Shown here: piece after piece, positions 8,965-18,209 of the stretch
Position numbering within the stretch: the first letter of the stretch is position 1
How the letters are laid out: every line of letters begins with the position of its first letter
Assembly (NCBI GenBank): GCA_029257065.1
Contig: JARIDA010000076.1
Span: forward strand, 1-55,897
Origin: Tissierellaceae bacterium
GTDB lineage: Bacteria; Bacillota; Clostridia; Tissierellales; Tissierellaceae
Length of the DNA: 55,897 bases
Direction: 5' to 3'
The notes under the pieces: model-generated
Database searches by the model: none
Seen by the model: only the letters and a program-made list of their open reading frames with translations
What the model was told of the DNA's origin: nothing
Program-made: the position numbers and the translations under genes

Positions 8965-10827
8965 TCATTCCGCCTCATTAAAATGATTATATAATTCTTC
9001 TGCTGCTGGTCTTGACATACTATTTACTTGTAGCAACTCATCTATACTTGATTTTTTTATTTTTTCTAAACTTTTAAAATGCGTGAGTAAATCCCTTTTT
9101 CTCTTTGGACCTATACCTTTAATTCCATCTAGTTCTGACCTAAACATATCCTTGCTTCGTAAAGATCTATGATAAGAGATAGCAAATCTATGAGCTTCTT
9201 CTTGAATTTTATAGATCATTCTAAATCCTAATGAATTTTCTTCTAGATTAATTTCTTCATTATTATAGATTATCCCTCTAGTATTGTGAAATTTATCTTT
9301 TACAAGACCACATACAGGAATATCTATACCTAATTCATAAAGCACTCTTAGAGCAATATTGACTTGTCCTTTTCCACCATCCATCATTATTAAATCAGGA
9401 AAATTAGAAAATCCTTTTGCATCTAATTTACTATCTTTAATCTTCTCTCTCTCACTTAAACCCCTTTTAAATCTTCTCATAAGAACTTCTTCCATGCTCC
9501 CATAATCATCTGGAGTATTAATAGTTTTTATTCTAAATCTTCTATAATCTGATCTTTTAGACTCTCCTCTTTCAAAAACAACCATGGAACCTACTGAATT
9601 CATTCCATTTATATTGGAAATGTCAAAAGCTTCTATTCTATCTAAATCTATATTTAAATCCATAGCCTCTTTTAATTCTTCTAAAGCCAAATCATTTTGT
9701 CTTTGTTTTCTTAAAAATCTGTCACCATATTTACTGATCATATCCAGTGCATTTTGCTTGACCATTTCTATTAATCTTTTCTTTTCTCCTATTTTAGGTA
9801 TCTGTACAGATACCTTGTTTCCTCTAGTTTTGCTAAGCCATTTTTCAATTGCTACTTTTTCTTCTATTTCCTCTTCAATTAATATTTCTTTAGGAATATA
9901 AGCTGTACCCATATAAAACTGTTTAATAAATGAGTTTATAATATCTTTTCTTTCTTCCTTAAAGCTATCCTGTATAATGAAATGTTCTCTACCAATAATT
10001 TTACCTGAACGGACAAAGAATATTTGAATACAAGCTTCTTCCAATCCTTTTGCAACTCCTATAATATCTCTATCCATATTGGTGTCATTGAATACAACCT
10101 TTTGCTTTTCCTTTAAATGCTCTAGGGATTCTATTTTATCCCTATATTTTGCAGCTTCTTCAAACTCTAGATTTTTGGAAGCTTCTGCCATCTTGTCTTC
10201 TAGCATATCTAATAATAAAAATTCTCTTCCATCTAATATATTATATATTTCATCTATATGTTTTTGATATTCTTCATCCTGTATAACTCCTCTACAAGGC
10301 CCTATACATCTTCCTATAAAATAATTTAAACAAGGTCTTTTATCTGACTTTCCCTTCTCTAAATTTCTATTACAATCTCTAATAGGATAAATTTCTCTTA
10401 TTACTTCTAATACTTGATTAACCGCTCCCACATTTGTATATGGTCCAAAATATTTGGCTCCATCTTCAGAGATTTCTCTAGTCTTTAAAACTCTTGGAAA
10501 TCTATCCTTAGTTATTTTTATATAAGGATATTGTTTATCATCTCTTAACAGTATATTGTATTTAGGTTGATTCTCCTTTATTAATGTGGATTCCAATATT
10601 AGTGCTTCAATCTCATTATTAACTATTATATATTCGAAATCTCTTATATTTTTTACCAAAGCTCTAGTCTTAGTATCTTTAGAGCTATTTTTTTGAAAGT
10701 ATTGTCTTACTCTGCTTTTTAAAGATATTGATTTTCCAACATAAATTATTTCATCATGTTCATTTTTCATCAAATAAACCCCTGGTTTATCTGGCAATTT
10801 ATCCAATTTATTCTCTAAATCATACAT
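8965..10827 (-). CDS. uvrC: UvrABC excinuclease subunit C
   Basis: 620 aa. It makes both incisions around lesions in nucleotide excision repair. The GIY-YIG endonuclease domain opens the protein (PGVYLMKN, then IIYVGKS). A UVR/UvrB-binding motif follows near residue 205 (LEFEEAAKYRDKI). The RNase H-like endonuclease core is next (DLIMMDGGKGQVN, YKIQEEAHRFAI), and the C-terminus has tandem helix-hairpin-helix motifs (LDGIKGIGPKRK). No uvrA or uvrB is nearby. The ATG is preceded by GGTGATAAA. It sits directly downstream of the flavodiiron protein terminator. Confidence 0.97.
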   Translation of the reverse strand: MYDLENKLDKLPDKPGVYLMKNEHDEIIYVGKSISLKSRVRQYFQKNSSKDTKTRALVKNIRDFEYIIVNNEIEALILESTLIKENQPKYNILLRDDKQYPYIKITKDRFPRVLKTREISEDGAKYFGPYTNVGAVNQVLEVIREIYPIRDCNRNLEKGKSDKRPCLNYFIGRCIGPCRGVIQDEEYQKHIDEIYNILDGREFLLLDMLEDKMAEASKNLEFEEAAKYRDKIESLEHLKEKQKVVFNDTNMDRDIIGVAKGLEEACIQIFFVRSGKIIGREHFIIQDSFKEERKDIINSFIKQFYMGTAYIPKEILIEEEIEEKVAIEKWLSKTRGNKVSVQIPKIGEKKRLIEMVKQNALDMISKYGDRFLRKQRQNDLALEELKEAMDLNIDLDRIEAFDISNINGMNSVGSMVVFERGESKRSDYRRFRIKTINTPDDYGSMEEVLMRRFKRGLSEREKIKDSKLDAKGFSNFPDLIMMDGGKGQVNIALRVLYELGIDIPVCGLVKDKFHNTRGIIYNNEEINLEENSLGFRMIYKIQEEAHRFAISYHRSLRSKDMFRSELDGIKGIGPKRKRDLLTHFKSLEKIKKSSIDELLQVNSMSRPAAEELYNHFNEAE

Positions 10828-10857
10828 TTTATCACCACTATTTCAAGTTAAAAAAAC

Positions 10858-10877
10858 GGGATATCAGCAGATATCCC
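10858..10877 (-). terminator. Terminator of the flavodiiron protein gene
   Basis: Perfect 8-base stem GGGATATC / GATATCCC with loop AGCA, followed on the minus strand by a run of T. Confidence 0.85.
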
Positions 10878-10885
10878 ATTCTTAT

Positions 10886-12106
10886 TTATTTTACTGCCTC
10901 TTTTACCTGTTTAACTAATTCCTTTACTCTCTCTTCTATTAATTCGTAGTCTTCTTCTTTAGGAACTCCTTTAAATTCAACCGGCTCCAAAAACTCCCAG
11001 TTCATTCTACCTTCTTCCATAATAGCTTCTAATTCCCTTTCAGCTCCTCCTGACCATCCATATGAGCCTACTCTAAATGCTTTTCTTCCCTGTACACGTT
11101 TACTACCTAACTCTCTAAGCACTGACGCCATGGATGGGAACATTTTATATTCATAAGTTGGCATAGCTAAAATTATACCTGTAGAATTCCAAGCTGATGT
11201 CAATATTTGTCCTGAAAAGTCTTCAGGCAATCTATGAACATTTACTTTTATATCTTCTGTTTCCAATACTTTTAATATATGGTTTACTGCTTTTTCAGTC
11301 ATTCCATACATAGATCCCCAAATAAGAGTTATTTCTTCTTTAGCTATTCCCTTTTGATAATCTGCATATCTTCTATAATCATCTATTATCTTACCTGGAT
11401 TTTCTCTCCAAACAATCCCATGTCCTGGGGCTATTATCTCTATTGGTAAAGTTTCTGCTTTTTCTATTGCTTTTTTCACTGGATTAGAGAAAGATGCTAC
11501 TATATTAGAATAATATTTTACTGCTTGTTCTTCATAAAATTCTATTTGTTCTTCTGTTAATTTGTCATCATAGTTTTCCTCTGGCACTGAACCAAATGAG
11601 CCAAAAGCATCACAAGAAAAAATTGTTCCTGTTTTGTGATCAAACATTGCCATTGTATCTGGCCAATGAACATTTGGAATAAATACAACTTCCAATTCAT
11701 GTCCCTGTCCCAAGTCTATTTTGTCTCCCTCTTCTACAACAACTATATTTTCTTCAATTCCATAAAATGCTTCTAATAAATCCTTGGATTTTTCATTTGC
11801 AATTATTTTCACATCTGGATTAACTTCTTTATAAGCTGATATCCAACCTGAATGATCTGGTTCCATATGGTTTACTATTAAATAATCTACATCTGTAGGT
11901 TTTATTTCCAATTCTTCAAGATACTCTAGTAAATCAGTTATAGTTTCTGGATCCCAAAAACCATCTATTATTGCTGTTTTGTCACCCTTCACTATAAAAG
12001 AATTTACTGAAGTCCCATTAGGAATATCCCATATCCCTTCAAATAAGATCCCCTCTAAGTTTTTTGATGCTTGATAGGTGTTTTCTGTTACTTTCGTTTT
12101 ATACAT
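10886..12106 (-). CDS. fprA: Flavodiiron protein (FprA-type A-type flavoprotein)
   Basis: 406 aa. It reduces O2 to water (or NO to N2O) at a non-haem di-iron site using electrons from FMN, protecting anaerobes from oxygen. The N-terminal metallo-beta-lactamase-like domain has the family-specific ligand set H-x-E-x-D-H at residues 80-85 (HMEPDH), then VHWPD, CDAFGSF and APGHG. The C-terminal flavodoxin domain starts near residue 255 (LIWGSMYGMTEKA). I chose the ATG at 12104-12106, with GGGAGG six bases upstream, rather than an ATG five codons earlier. No rubredoxin domain is fused. It is 27 bases downstream of the aminopeptidase gene, so the two are likely cotranscribed. Confidence 0.93.
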   Translation of the reverse strand: MYKTKVTENTYQASKNLEGILFEGIWDIPNGTSVNSFIVKGDKTAIIDGFWDPETITDLLEYLEELEIKPTDVDYLIVNHMEPDHSGWISAYKEVNPDVKIIANEKSKDLLEAFYGIEENIVVVEEGDKIDLGQGHELEVVFIPNVHWPDTMAMFDHKTGTIFSCDAFGSFGSVPEENYDDKLTEEQIEFYEEQAVKYYSNIVASFSNPVKKAIEKAETLPIEIIAPGHGIVWRENPGKIIDDYRRYADYQKGIAKEEITLIWGSMYGMTEKAVNHILKVLETEDIKVNVHRLPEDFSGQILTSAWNSTGIILAMPTYEYKMFPSMASVLRELGSKRVQGRKAFRVGSYGWSGGAERELEAIMEEGRMNWEFLEPVEFKGVPKEEDYELIEERVKELVKQVKEAVK

Positions 12107-12133
12107 ATTATTTCCTCCCATTGCAATATAGCT

Positions 12134-13915
12134 TTATATTGGTAGTGTTTCTCTTTCTAACCATTTTCTTTCATCATTTGATAAAAAACATTCTAATTTA
12201 TTATAAACCTCTTTGTGATAAGAGTTAATCCACTGGATTTCCTCTTTTGAAAGCATATTTTTATCTATTGCCGACTTGTCTATTGGAACAAAAGACAATG
12301 TTTCAAACTTCATAAATTGACCTGAATCCGTTTTAATATCCTTTTGAACAACAACTATATTCTCTATTCTTATTCCATGCATCTTAGTTCTATATACCCC
12401 AGGTTCTATACTTGTAATCATACCTTCTTCCAATATTATATCATTTACAACAGTTGCTATTCTATGAGGTCCCTCATGAACATTCAACATGAATCCTATA
12501 CCATGTCCTGTTCCAGATTTATAATCTATTCCTTCTTGCCATAAATGGTATCTAGCTAATACATCAAGGCTATGCCCTGTTGATCCATGTAAAAATCTTG
12601 CATTTGATAGTTTTATAACTCCTTTTAATACTAATGTAAAATCTTTTATTTCTTCCTCTGTTAATTCACCTAAAGCTACTGTTCTAGTGATATCAGTTGT
12701 TCCATCATAATACTGTGCTCCTGAATCTACAAGATATAGACCTTTATTATTTAACTCTGCATCTGTCTCTTCTGTTGCTGAATAATGCATCATTGCAGCA
12801 TTTTCACCATAAGCAGAAATTGTATCAAAACTATCCTCTACATAATCTTCTCCTTTTTCTCTCAAAGCTTTTAACTTTTTAGCTGCAGAAATTTCTGTAA
12901 TTTTTTCTTTATCTATATTATTCTCCAACCAGTATAAAAATTTTACTAAAGCTACTCCATCTTTAATATAAGCATTTTTTTGATTTTCAATTTCTGTTTT
13001 ATTTTTTCTTCCTTTTAAAGTAGTTGTATAATTAATCCCACTTTTAATATTTATATTCGAGTCAATATTTCCATATATCCATCTATTTGTTCTCTCTTTA
13101 TCCAAATAAAGACTGGAATCATCCTTAATATTTTTTATTCCTTCAATAATATCTTCATATTTGAATATGCTAACCCCATTTTCCTTTAAGAACTTATTTA
13201 CATTTGTATCAATTTTATTTTTATCTATATACAAATTTGCACTATTTTTAGATATAAGTGTATATGAAATATTAACTGGATTGTTTTTAACATCTCTACC
13301 TCTTATATTATATAGCCAAGCAATGTCATCTAGACTAGATATTAAATAATAATCCATCTCATCCTTTTCCATCATTTCTCTCACTAAATCTAATTTTTCT
13401 TTTGTAGATTTTCCTGTATATTTTAATTCATGTATAAAGGCCTTTGTACTTGGTTTTTTTGGTCTATCTTCCCATATTTCACCTACTAAATCAGAGTCAT
13501 ATAAATATTCTATCTCCTTACTTCCCACTCCCTTTTCTAGAGATTCAAATTCCTCTTGTGACATTATTTCACCATCAAATCCAATAATATCTCCCTGACT
13601 TAAATTCTCTCTAAGCCATTGTGTATAAGTTGGATATCCTGGTGTTGCGATTTTATAAAGTTGAAACTCACTATCTTTTATCTCATTTTCTGCCTGTATA
13701 AAGTATCTTCCATCTGTCCATAAAAGGGCTTCTTTTTCAGTTATAACTACTGTTCCAGCAGATCCTGTAAAACCTGATATCCATTCTCTTACTTTGTATC
13801 TTTCAGCTATATACTCAGAATTGTGCGGATCTGATGTATTAACTATATAAGCTTGAATATTCTTACTTTTCATTAATTTTCTTAACATTTTTAATCTTTC
13901 ATCTATTTTAATCAT
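12134..13915 (-). CDS. M24 family Xaa-Pro aminopeptidase (aminopeptidase P)
   Basis: About 593 aa, the long aminopeptidase P form with two creatinase-like N-terminal domains (opening near SDPHNSEYIA and FTGSAGTVVI) and a C-terminal pita-bread catalytic domain. Metal-ligand motifs are VDSGAQYYDGTTDITR, TGHGIGF (His), NVHEGPHR and the Glu residues in SIEPGVY and IRIENIVVV. It releases N-terminal residues next to proline from peptides, fitting the peptide transporter encoded just upstream. The start at 13913-13915 has AGGAGG five bases before it; a frame 11 codons longer lies in the leader. No signal peptide, so cytoplasmic. Confidence 0.94.
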   Translation of the reverse strand: MIKIDERLKMLRKLMKSKNIQAYIVNTSDPHNSEYIAERYKVREWISGFTGSAGTVVITEKEALLWTDGRYFIQAENEIKDSEFQLYKIATPGYPTYTQWLRENLSQGDIIGFDGEIMSQEEFESLEKGVGSKEIEYLYDSDLVGEIWEDRPKKPSTKAFIHELKYTGKSTKEKLDLVREMMEKDEMDYYLISSLDDIAWLYNIRGRDVKNNPVNISYTLISKNSANLYIDKNKIDTNVNKFLKENGVSIFKYEDIIEGIKNIKDDSSLYLDKERTNRWIYGNIDSNINIKSGINYTTTLKGRKNKTEIENQKNAYIKDGVALVKFLYWLENNIDKEKITEISAAKKLKALREKGEDYVEDSFDTISAYGENAAMMHYSATEETDAELNNKGLYLVDSGAQYYDGTTDITRTVALGELTEEEIKDFTLVLKGVIKLSNARFLHGSTGHSLDVLARYHLWQEGIDYKSGTGHGIGFMLNVHEGPHRIATVVNDIILEEGMITSIEPGVYRTKMHGIRIENIVVVQKDIKTDSGQFMKFETLSFVPIDKSAIDKNMLSKEEIQWINSYHKEVYNKLECFLSNDERKWLERETLPI

Positions 13916-13984
13916 AATTCCTCCTATATATTTTTTTGTTATATACATTATACTATATATTTCTATTTTATATTAAATAAAAGA

Positions 13985-14018
13985 AAAGTGGAATATTCTT
14001 AAAAGAATATTCCACTTT
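13985..14018 (-). terminator. Terminator of the oppBCDF operon
   Basis: Perfect 16-base stem (AAAGTGGAATATTCTT and its complement) with an AA loop, followed on the minus strand by a T-rich tract. It lies directly after the OppF stop. Confidence 0.88.
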
Positions 14019-14028
14019 ATATATATTA

Positions 14029-14994
14029 TTATAATTTATTTATTTCTTTTGCATAATGACAAACTACAAAATGTCCTGGCATGATTTCTTCAATCTCAGG
14101 ATCTGTATCTTTACATAATTCCGTCGCATATGGACATCTTGGAGCAAATCTACAACCTGGTTTAGGTTCTATTGGAGAAGCAATTTCACCTTTAAGTAAA
14201 ACTCTTTCTCTTTTAACATCTAAACTAGGTACTGGTATTGCAGATAAAAGTGCTTTTGTATAAGGATGCATTGGTTGTTCAAATAGTTTTTTAGAACTTG
14301 TCTTTTCAACCATCTTACCTAAATACATTACTAAAATTTCATCTGATATATGTTTTACTACTGACAAATCATGAGTTATAAACATATATGTTAATCCTAG
14401 TTCTTTCTGTAAGTCCTGCATTAAATTAAGTACCTGTGCTTGTATAGATACATCTAGTGCTGATACAGGCTCATCTGCAACTATAAAGCTAGGATTTAAA
14501 GCTAAAGCTCTTGCAATTCCAATTCTTTGTCTTCTTCCTCCATCTAATTCGTGCGGATAAGAATTCATTAATCTTTCAACTAATCCTACAGTTTCCATTA
14601 ATTCTAAAACTTTTTCATCTAATTTCTTTTTATCTTTTATTATTCCGTGAATTATTAATGGTTCTTTTATTATATCTGCAACTGTCATTCTAGGATTTAA
14701 TGAAGAAAATGGATCTTGAAATATTATTTGCATTTCTTTTCTCAATTCCCTAAATTTAGCCTGATCTATATTAGTTATATTTTCTCCATCATAATAAATT
14801 TCTCCACCATCTGATTCTAAGAGATGAAGTAATGTTCTACCCAGTGTAGATTTTCCACATCCTGACTCTCCAACAATTCCAAGAGTTTCTCCCTCTTTTA
14901 TTTTGAAATCTATACCATCTACTGCATGTAGCATTCCTCTAGGAGTAGAAAAATGTTTCTTTAAGTCCTTTACTTCAACTATTATTTTGCTCAT
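14029..14994 (-). CDS. oppF: Oligopeptide ABC transporter ATP-binding protein (OppF/DppF)
   Basis: 321 aa. Walker A GESGCGKS near residue 42, Q-loop IIFQDPFSSLNPRM, Walker B FIVADEPVSALD, and the H-loop THDLSVV. The signature reads LDGGRRQR instead of LSGGQRQR, a variant I know from other clostridial DppF proteins. The C-terminal oligopeptide-transporter tail has the conserved cysteine cluster (GCRFAPRCPYA, with two further Cys), which can hold a [4Fe-4S] cluster in Opp ATPases. Together with OppD it powers peptide import. Its ATG touches the OppD stop, so translation is coupled. Confidence 0.93.
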   Translation of the reverse strand: MSKIIVEVKDLKKHFSTPRGMLHAVDGIDFKIKEGETLGIVGESGCGKSTLGRTLLHLLESDGGEIYYDGENITNIDQAKFRELRKEMQIIFQDPFSSLNPRMTVADIIKEPLIIHGIIKDKKKLDEKVLELMETVGLVERLMNSYPHELDGGRRQRIGIARALALNPSFIVADEPVSALDVSIQAQVLNLMQDLQKELGLTYMFITHDLSVVKHISDEILVMYLGKMVEKTSSKKLFEQPMHPYTKALLSAIPVPSLDVKRERVLLKGEIASPIEPKPGCRFAPRCPYATELCKDTDPEIEEIMPGHFVVCHYAKEINKL

Positions 14995-15986
14995 TATTTT
15001 TCTTCCTCCTTTCTTTCAACTTCTCCTGTATATAAAAAGCATCTAACTCTGTGATTTTCTTTTACATCTGTATCACCAGGTTGTTTTTCCGCACATATAG
15101 CCTCTGCATGAGGACATCTTGGGTGAAATTTACATCCTGAAGGTAATTCAGTAGGATCTGGCATTAATCCTTTTATAGGATTTAATCTATCTACCTCTTC
15201 TTCTAAGTTTGGTATTGAACCAAATAATCCTACTGTATAAGGATGTTTTGGGTCTGTAAATAGATTTTCTATAGTAGCAAATTCTACAATCTCTCCTGCA
15301 TACATTATCGCAACTTTATCACAAGCCTCTGCTACAACTCCTAAATCATGAGTTATTAATAACATGGCTGTATTAAATTCTTCTTTTAAATTTTTCATTA
15401 AATCTAAAACCTGTGCTTGAATAGTTACATCTAAGGCAGTTGTAGGTTCATCAGCTATAAGTAATTCTGGACTACAAGCCAGCGCAATAGCTATAACTAC
15501 CCTTTGTTTCATTCCACCTGAAAATTGATGCGGATATTCATTTGATCTATTTCCAGCAATTCCTACTAATTCTAACATTTCCTTTGATTTTTCTTTAGCT
15601 TCAGCAGAAGTAACATCTTCATGTATTTCTATTACCTCAGCTATTTGTTCTCCTACAGTCATAACAGGATTTAATGATGTCATAGGATCTTGAAATATCA
15701 TTGAGACTTTGTTACCTCTTATTTTTCTCATTTCTTCCTCAGTTAAATCCAAAACATCTTTTCCTTCAAAGTATATATTTCCATCTATAATTTTTCCTGG
15801 AGGATCTGGGATAAGTCTTAAAACTCCTAATGCTGTAGTTGTTTTACCAGCACCTGTTTCACCTACTAATCCTAATGATTCTCCCTTTTCAAGTTCTAAA
15901 TTTATTCCATTTACTGCTTTTACTGTCCCTTCTTGAGTCACATAGTGAATATGAAGGTTTTCTATTTTTAAAAATTCATTGCTCAT
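14994..15986 (-). CDS. oppD: Oligopeptide ABC transporter ATP-binding protein (OppD/DppD)
   Basis: 330 aa. Walker [10 protein letters not shown] near residue 42, Q-loop [14 protein letters not shown], normal signature FSGGMKQR, Walker [13 protein letters not shown], and H-loop THDLGVV. The C-terminal Opp tail has the Cys motif [11 protein letters not shown] and a later Cys. It forms the ATPase heterodimer with OppF and docks on the permeases encoded just upstream (16-base gap). Confidence 0.94.
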   Translation of the reverse strand: MSNEFLKIENLHIHYVTQEGTVKAVNGINLELEKGESLGLVGETGAGKTTTALGVLRLIPDPPGKIIDGNIYFEGKDVLDLTEEEMRKIRGNKVSMIFQDPMTSLNPVMTVGEQIAEVIEIHEDVTSAEAKEKSKEMLELVGIAGNRSNEYPHQFSGGMKQRVVIAIALACSPELLIADEPTTALDVTIQAQVLDLMKNLKEEFNTAMLLITHDLGVVAEACDKVAIMYAGEIVEFATIENLFTDPKHPYTVGLFGSIPNLEEEVDRLNPIKGLMPDPTELPSGCKFHPRCPHAEAICAEKQPGDTDVKENHRVRCFLYTGEVERKEEEK

Positions 15987-16002
15987 ATTGACTTCCCCTT
16001 CC

Positions 16003-16902
16003 TTATTGTCTTAACCTAGGATCTAATGCGTCTCTTAAACCATCTCCTAATAAGTTTAATGATAATATGGTTATCATAATTGCGATTCCTGGGAATGTTG
16101 TTACATGTGGTGCATCTCTTAAGAAAGGTCTACCACTTGATAACATTGAACCCCATTCTGGAGCTGGTTTTTCAATTCCTAATCCTATAAAGCTAAGTCC
16201 TGCAGTTGATAATATAGCACCTGCTACACCAAGTGTTGCCTGTACTATTACTGGTGCTAAGGAATTCGGTATTATATGTTTAATTATAATTCTACTGTCT
16301 TTCGCTCCTATTGCTCTTGCTGCTTCTATAAACTCTTCATCTTTTACAGATATTACAGATGCTCTAACTATACGAGCATATCTAGGTATAGATGATATTC
16401 CTACCGCTAACATTAGATTCAACATATTTGTACCTAATGAAGATACTATAGCGATAGCAAGCATTATACTTGGTATAGCTAAGAATATATCCATAGCTCT
16501 CATTATTAAGTTATCTAGTTTACCGCCATAAAATCCTGCAATAGCACCTAAAGTTCCTCCTATTGCAATGGCAATTCCTACTGCTATAATTCCTACTTGT
16601 AAAGAAACTCTTGCACCGTGAACTATTCTTGCAAATATATCTCTACCTAATTCATCTGTACCCAACCAATTATCGGCACTTGGTCCTTGTAATCTAATTG
16701 ATGTATCCATTTTTATAACAACTTCTTCATAGTCTGCAATAACATCTGCAAATACCGCTAATAAAACAAGTACAACCAACATTCCAAGTCCTATCATTGC
16801 CATTTTATTGGTTTTCAATCTATCCCATACTTCTGCCCATTGACTTCTCTTTTTCTTTTTTACTACTATATCTTCTGATCCTGCTACATTCTCATTAGCC
16901 AT
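16003..16902 (-). CDS. oppC: Oligopeptide ABC transporter permease (OppC/DppC)
   Basis: 299 aa integral membrane protein. After a basic cytoplasmic N-terminus there is a membrane segment at about 35-55 ([16 protein letters not shown]), the periplasmic-loop motif [14 protein letters not shown], further helices, and the cytoplasmic EAA loop ([18 protein letters not shown]) that contacts the ATPases. The C-terminus [12 protein letters not shown] is typical of DppC. It lies 22 bases downstream of OppB. Confidence 0.94.
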   Translation of the reverse strand: MANENVAGSEDIVVKKKKRSQWAEVWDRLKTNKMAMIGLGMLVVLVLLAVFADVIADYEEVVIKMDTSIRLQGPSADNWLGTDELGRDIFARIVHGARVSLQVGIIAVGIAIAIGGTLGAIAGFYGGKLDNLIMRAMDIFLAIPSIMLAIAIVSSLGTNMLNLMLAVGISSIPRYARIVRASVISVKDEEFIEAARAIGAKDSRIIIKHIIPNSLAPVIVQATLGVAGAILSTAGLSFIGLGIEKPAPEWGSMLSSGRPFLRDAPHVTTFPGIAIMITILSLNLLGDGLRDALDPRLRQ

Positions 16903-16924
16903 TGATTTACCTCCTAACTATATT

Positions 16925-17851
16925 TTATTCATATTGTGATTTTATTCTTGGGTCTAAAAATGCATATAATATATCTACACATAAATTTACTATACTAAAT
17001 GTTACTGAAATAAATACTATTGATGCTAAAACAGTTGGTGTATCCTTCTGCCTTATAGCTTCAACCATTAATCTTCCTACTCCTGGCCATGAGAATACTG
17101 ATTCTGTAAGTACTGCTCCTCCAAGTAAATTACCAAATTGTAATCCTATAACAGTTACTACTGGTATAAGTGCATTTTTAAGAGCATGTTTATTAATTAC
17201 TACTCTTTCTGAAACTCCCTTTGCTCTTGCTGTTCTAATATAATCCTGTCTAATTACTTCTAACATTGAAGATCTAGTCATACGAGTTATAATTGCTGTA
17301 GAACTTAATCCTAAAGTTACTGCAGGTAAAATTAAATGTTTTAATGTTTGTGAACCACTTGATGGTAGCCAACCTAAATTAACTGAAAATAGTAATATAA
17401 GCATGAGCCCTAGCCAGAAAACAGGCATTGAAACACCTATAAGTGCTAAAACCATGGTTACACTATCTGTTAAAGTATATTGCTTTGTGGCTGATATTAT
17501 ACCTGCGGGTATTCCTATCAATATTGATATAATACTAGCTGTTACTGCTAACTTAAGTGTTGCTGGGAATCTTGACATAACTTCATCAAATACTTCTCTG
17601 TTTGTTGAATACGATCTACCAAAATCTCCTTTAAGTGCATTTCCCACATATTTAGCATATTGAATTAAAAATGGATCATTAAGTCCCATTTCTTCTCTCA
17701 TAGCTTCTACCTGTTCTGGTGGAGCCATTTCACCTAATTTTAATTTTGCCGGATCACCTGGTGTTAAGTGCATTATTCCAAATACTAGGAATGTTACACC
17801 TAGTACAACCGGTATAAGTAATAATAATCTCCTCAATACATACTTGTGCAT
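16925..17851 (-). CDS. oppB: Oligopeptide ABC transporter permease (OppB/DppB)
   Basis: 308 aa. N-terminal membrane helix (LLLIPVVLGVTFLVFGIMHL) followed by the OppB signature TPGDPAKL, then further membrane helices. The EAA loop DYIRTARAKGVSERVV is near residue 205, and the C-terminus YAFLDPRIK is conserved. An AGGAGGT ribosome binding site precedes the ATG at 17849-17851. First gene of oppBCDF, which has its own promoter at 17877-17905. Confidence 0.94.
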   Translation of the reverse strand: MHKYVLRRLLLLIPVVLGVTFLVFGIMHLTPGDPAKLKLGEMAPPEQVEAMREEMGLNDPFLIQYAKYVGNALKGDFGRSYSTNREVFDEVMSRFPATLKLAVTASIISILIGIPAGIISATKQYTLTDSVTMVLALIGVSMPVFWLGLMLILLFSVNLGWLPSSGSQTLKHLILPAVTLGLSSTAIITRMTRSSMLEVIRQDYIRTARAKGVSERVVINKHALKNALIPVVTVIGLQFGNLLGGAVLTESVFSWPGVGRLMVEAIRQKDTPTVLASIVFISVTFSIVNLCVDILYAFLDPRIKSQYE

Positions 17852-17876
17852 AATTTTACCTCCTATTTTTTATAAC

Positions 17877-17905
17877 ATTATATACTCTGATATTAAAATA
17901 TTCAA
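17877..17905 (-). promoter_or_regulatory. Promoter of the oppBCDF operon
   Basis: On the minus strand, -35 TTGAAT (17900-17905) and -10 TATAAT (17877-17882) are 17 bases apart, directly upstream of the oppB ribosome binding site. The permease/ATPase genes can therefore be expressed independently of the upstream binding-protein gene. Confidence 0.75.
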
Positions 17906-17970
17906 GCTTTTATAGATTAATTAATAATTATCCTTTTTTATAATTCCATTTTCTAAATTATACATATAAA

Positions 17971-17990
17971 AGAAGTGGCAACCCACTTCT
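17971..17990 (-). terminator. Hairpin between binding protein 1 and oppB
   Basis: Stem AGAAGTGG / CCACTTCT with loop CAAC, followed on the minus strand by TTTTATA. It is a second terminator or attenuator after binding-protein gene 1. The 358-base stretch 17852-18209 holds this hairpin, the 30-base palindrome at 18148, and the oppB promoter, but no gene that I can see. Confidence 0.65.
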
Positions 17991-18147
17991 CAATAAAACT
18001 CAACAATTAATTTATTAACTTTATAAATAGCTTTTCATTTTAAATATCAATAGTAAATATAACATTTGCCTATTAATATTTCATTCTATCATGAAATTCA
18101 CTGAAAAGTAAAATAATTTATTAACTTTTTTATTTTTACTACAAATT

Positions 18148-18177
18148 AAAGATATAGGAGATATCTCCTATATCTTT
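18148..18177 (-). terminator. Terminator of binding-protein gene 1 (perfect palindrome)
   Basis: A 30-base perfect palindrome (AAAGATATAGGAGAT and its complement) with no unpaired loop bases and T-rich flanks, 33 bases after the stop codon at 18210. Confidence 0.7.
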
Positions 18178-18209
18178 AATTAACATATTATATAATTTTC
18201 ATTATTTAA

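Noticed and set aside
14530-14560. OppF ABC signature LDGGR instead of LSGGQ
   Set aside because: This variant is familiar from DppF-like ATPases of other clostridia and archaea; the partner OppD has a normal signature, so one working composite site is expected. Not a defect.
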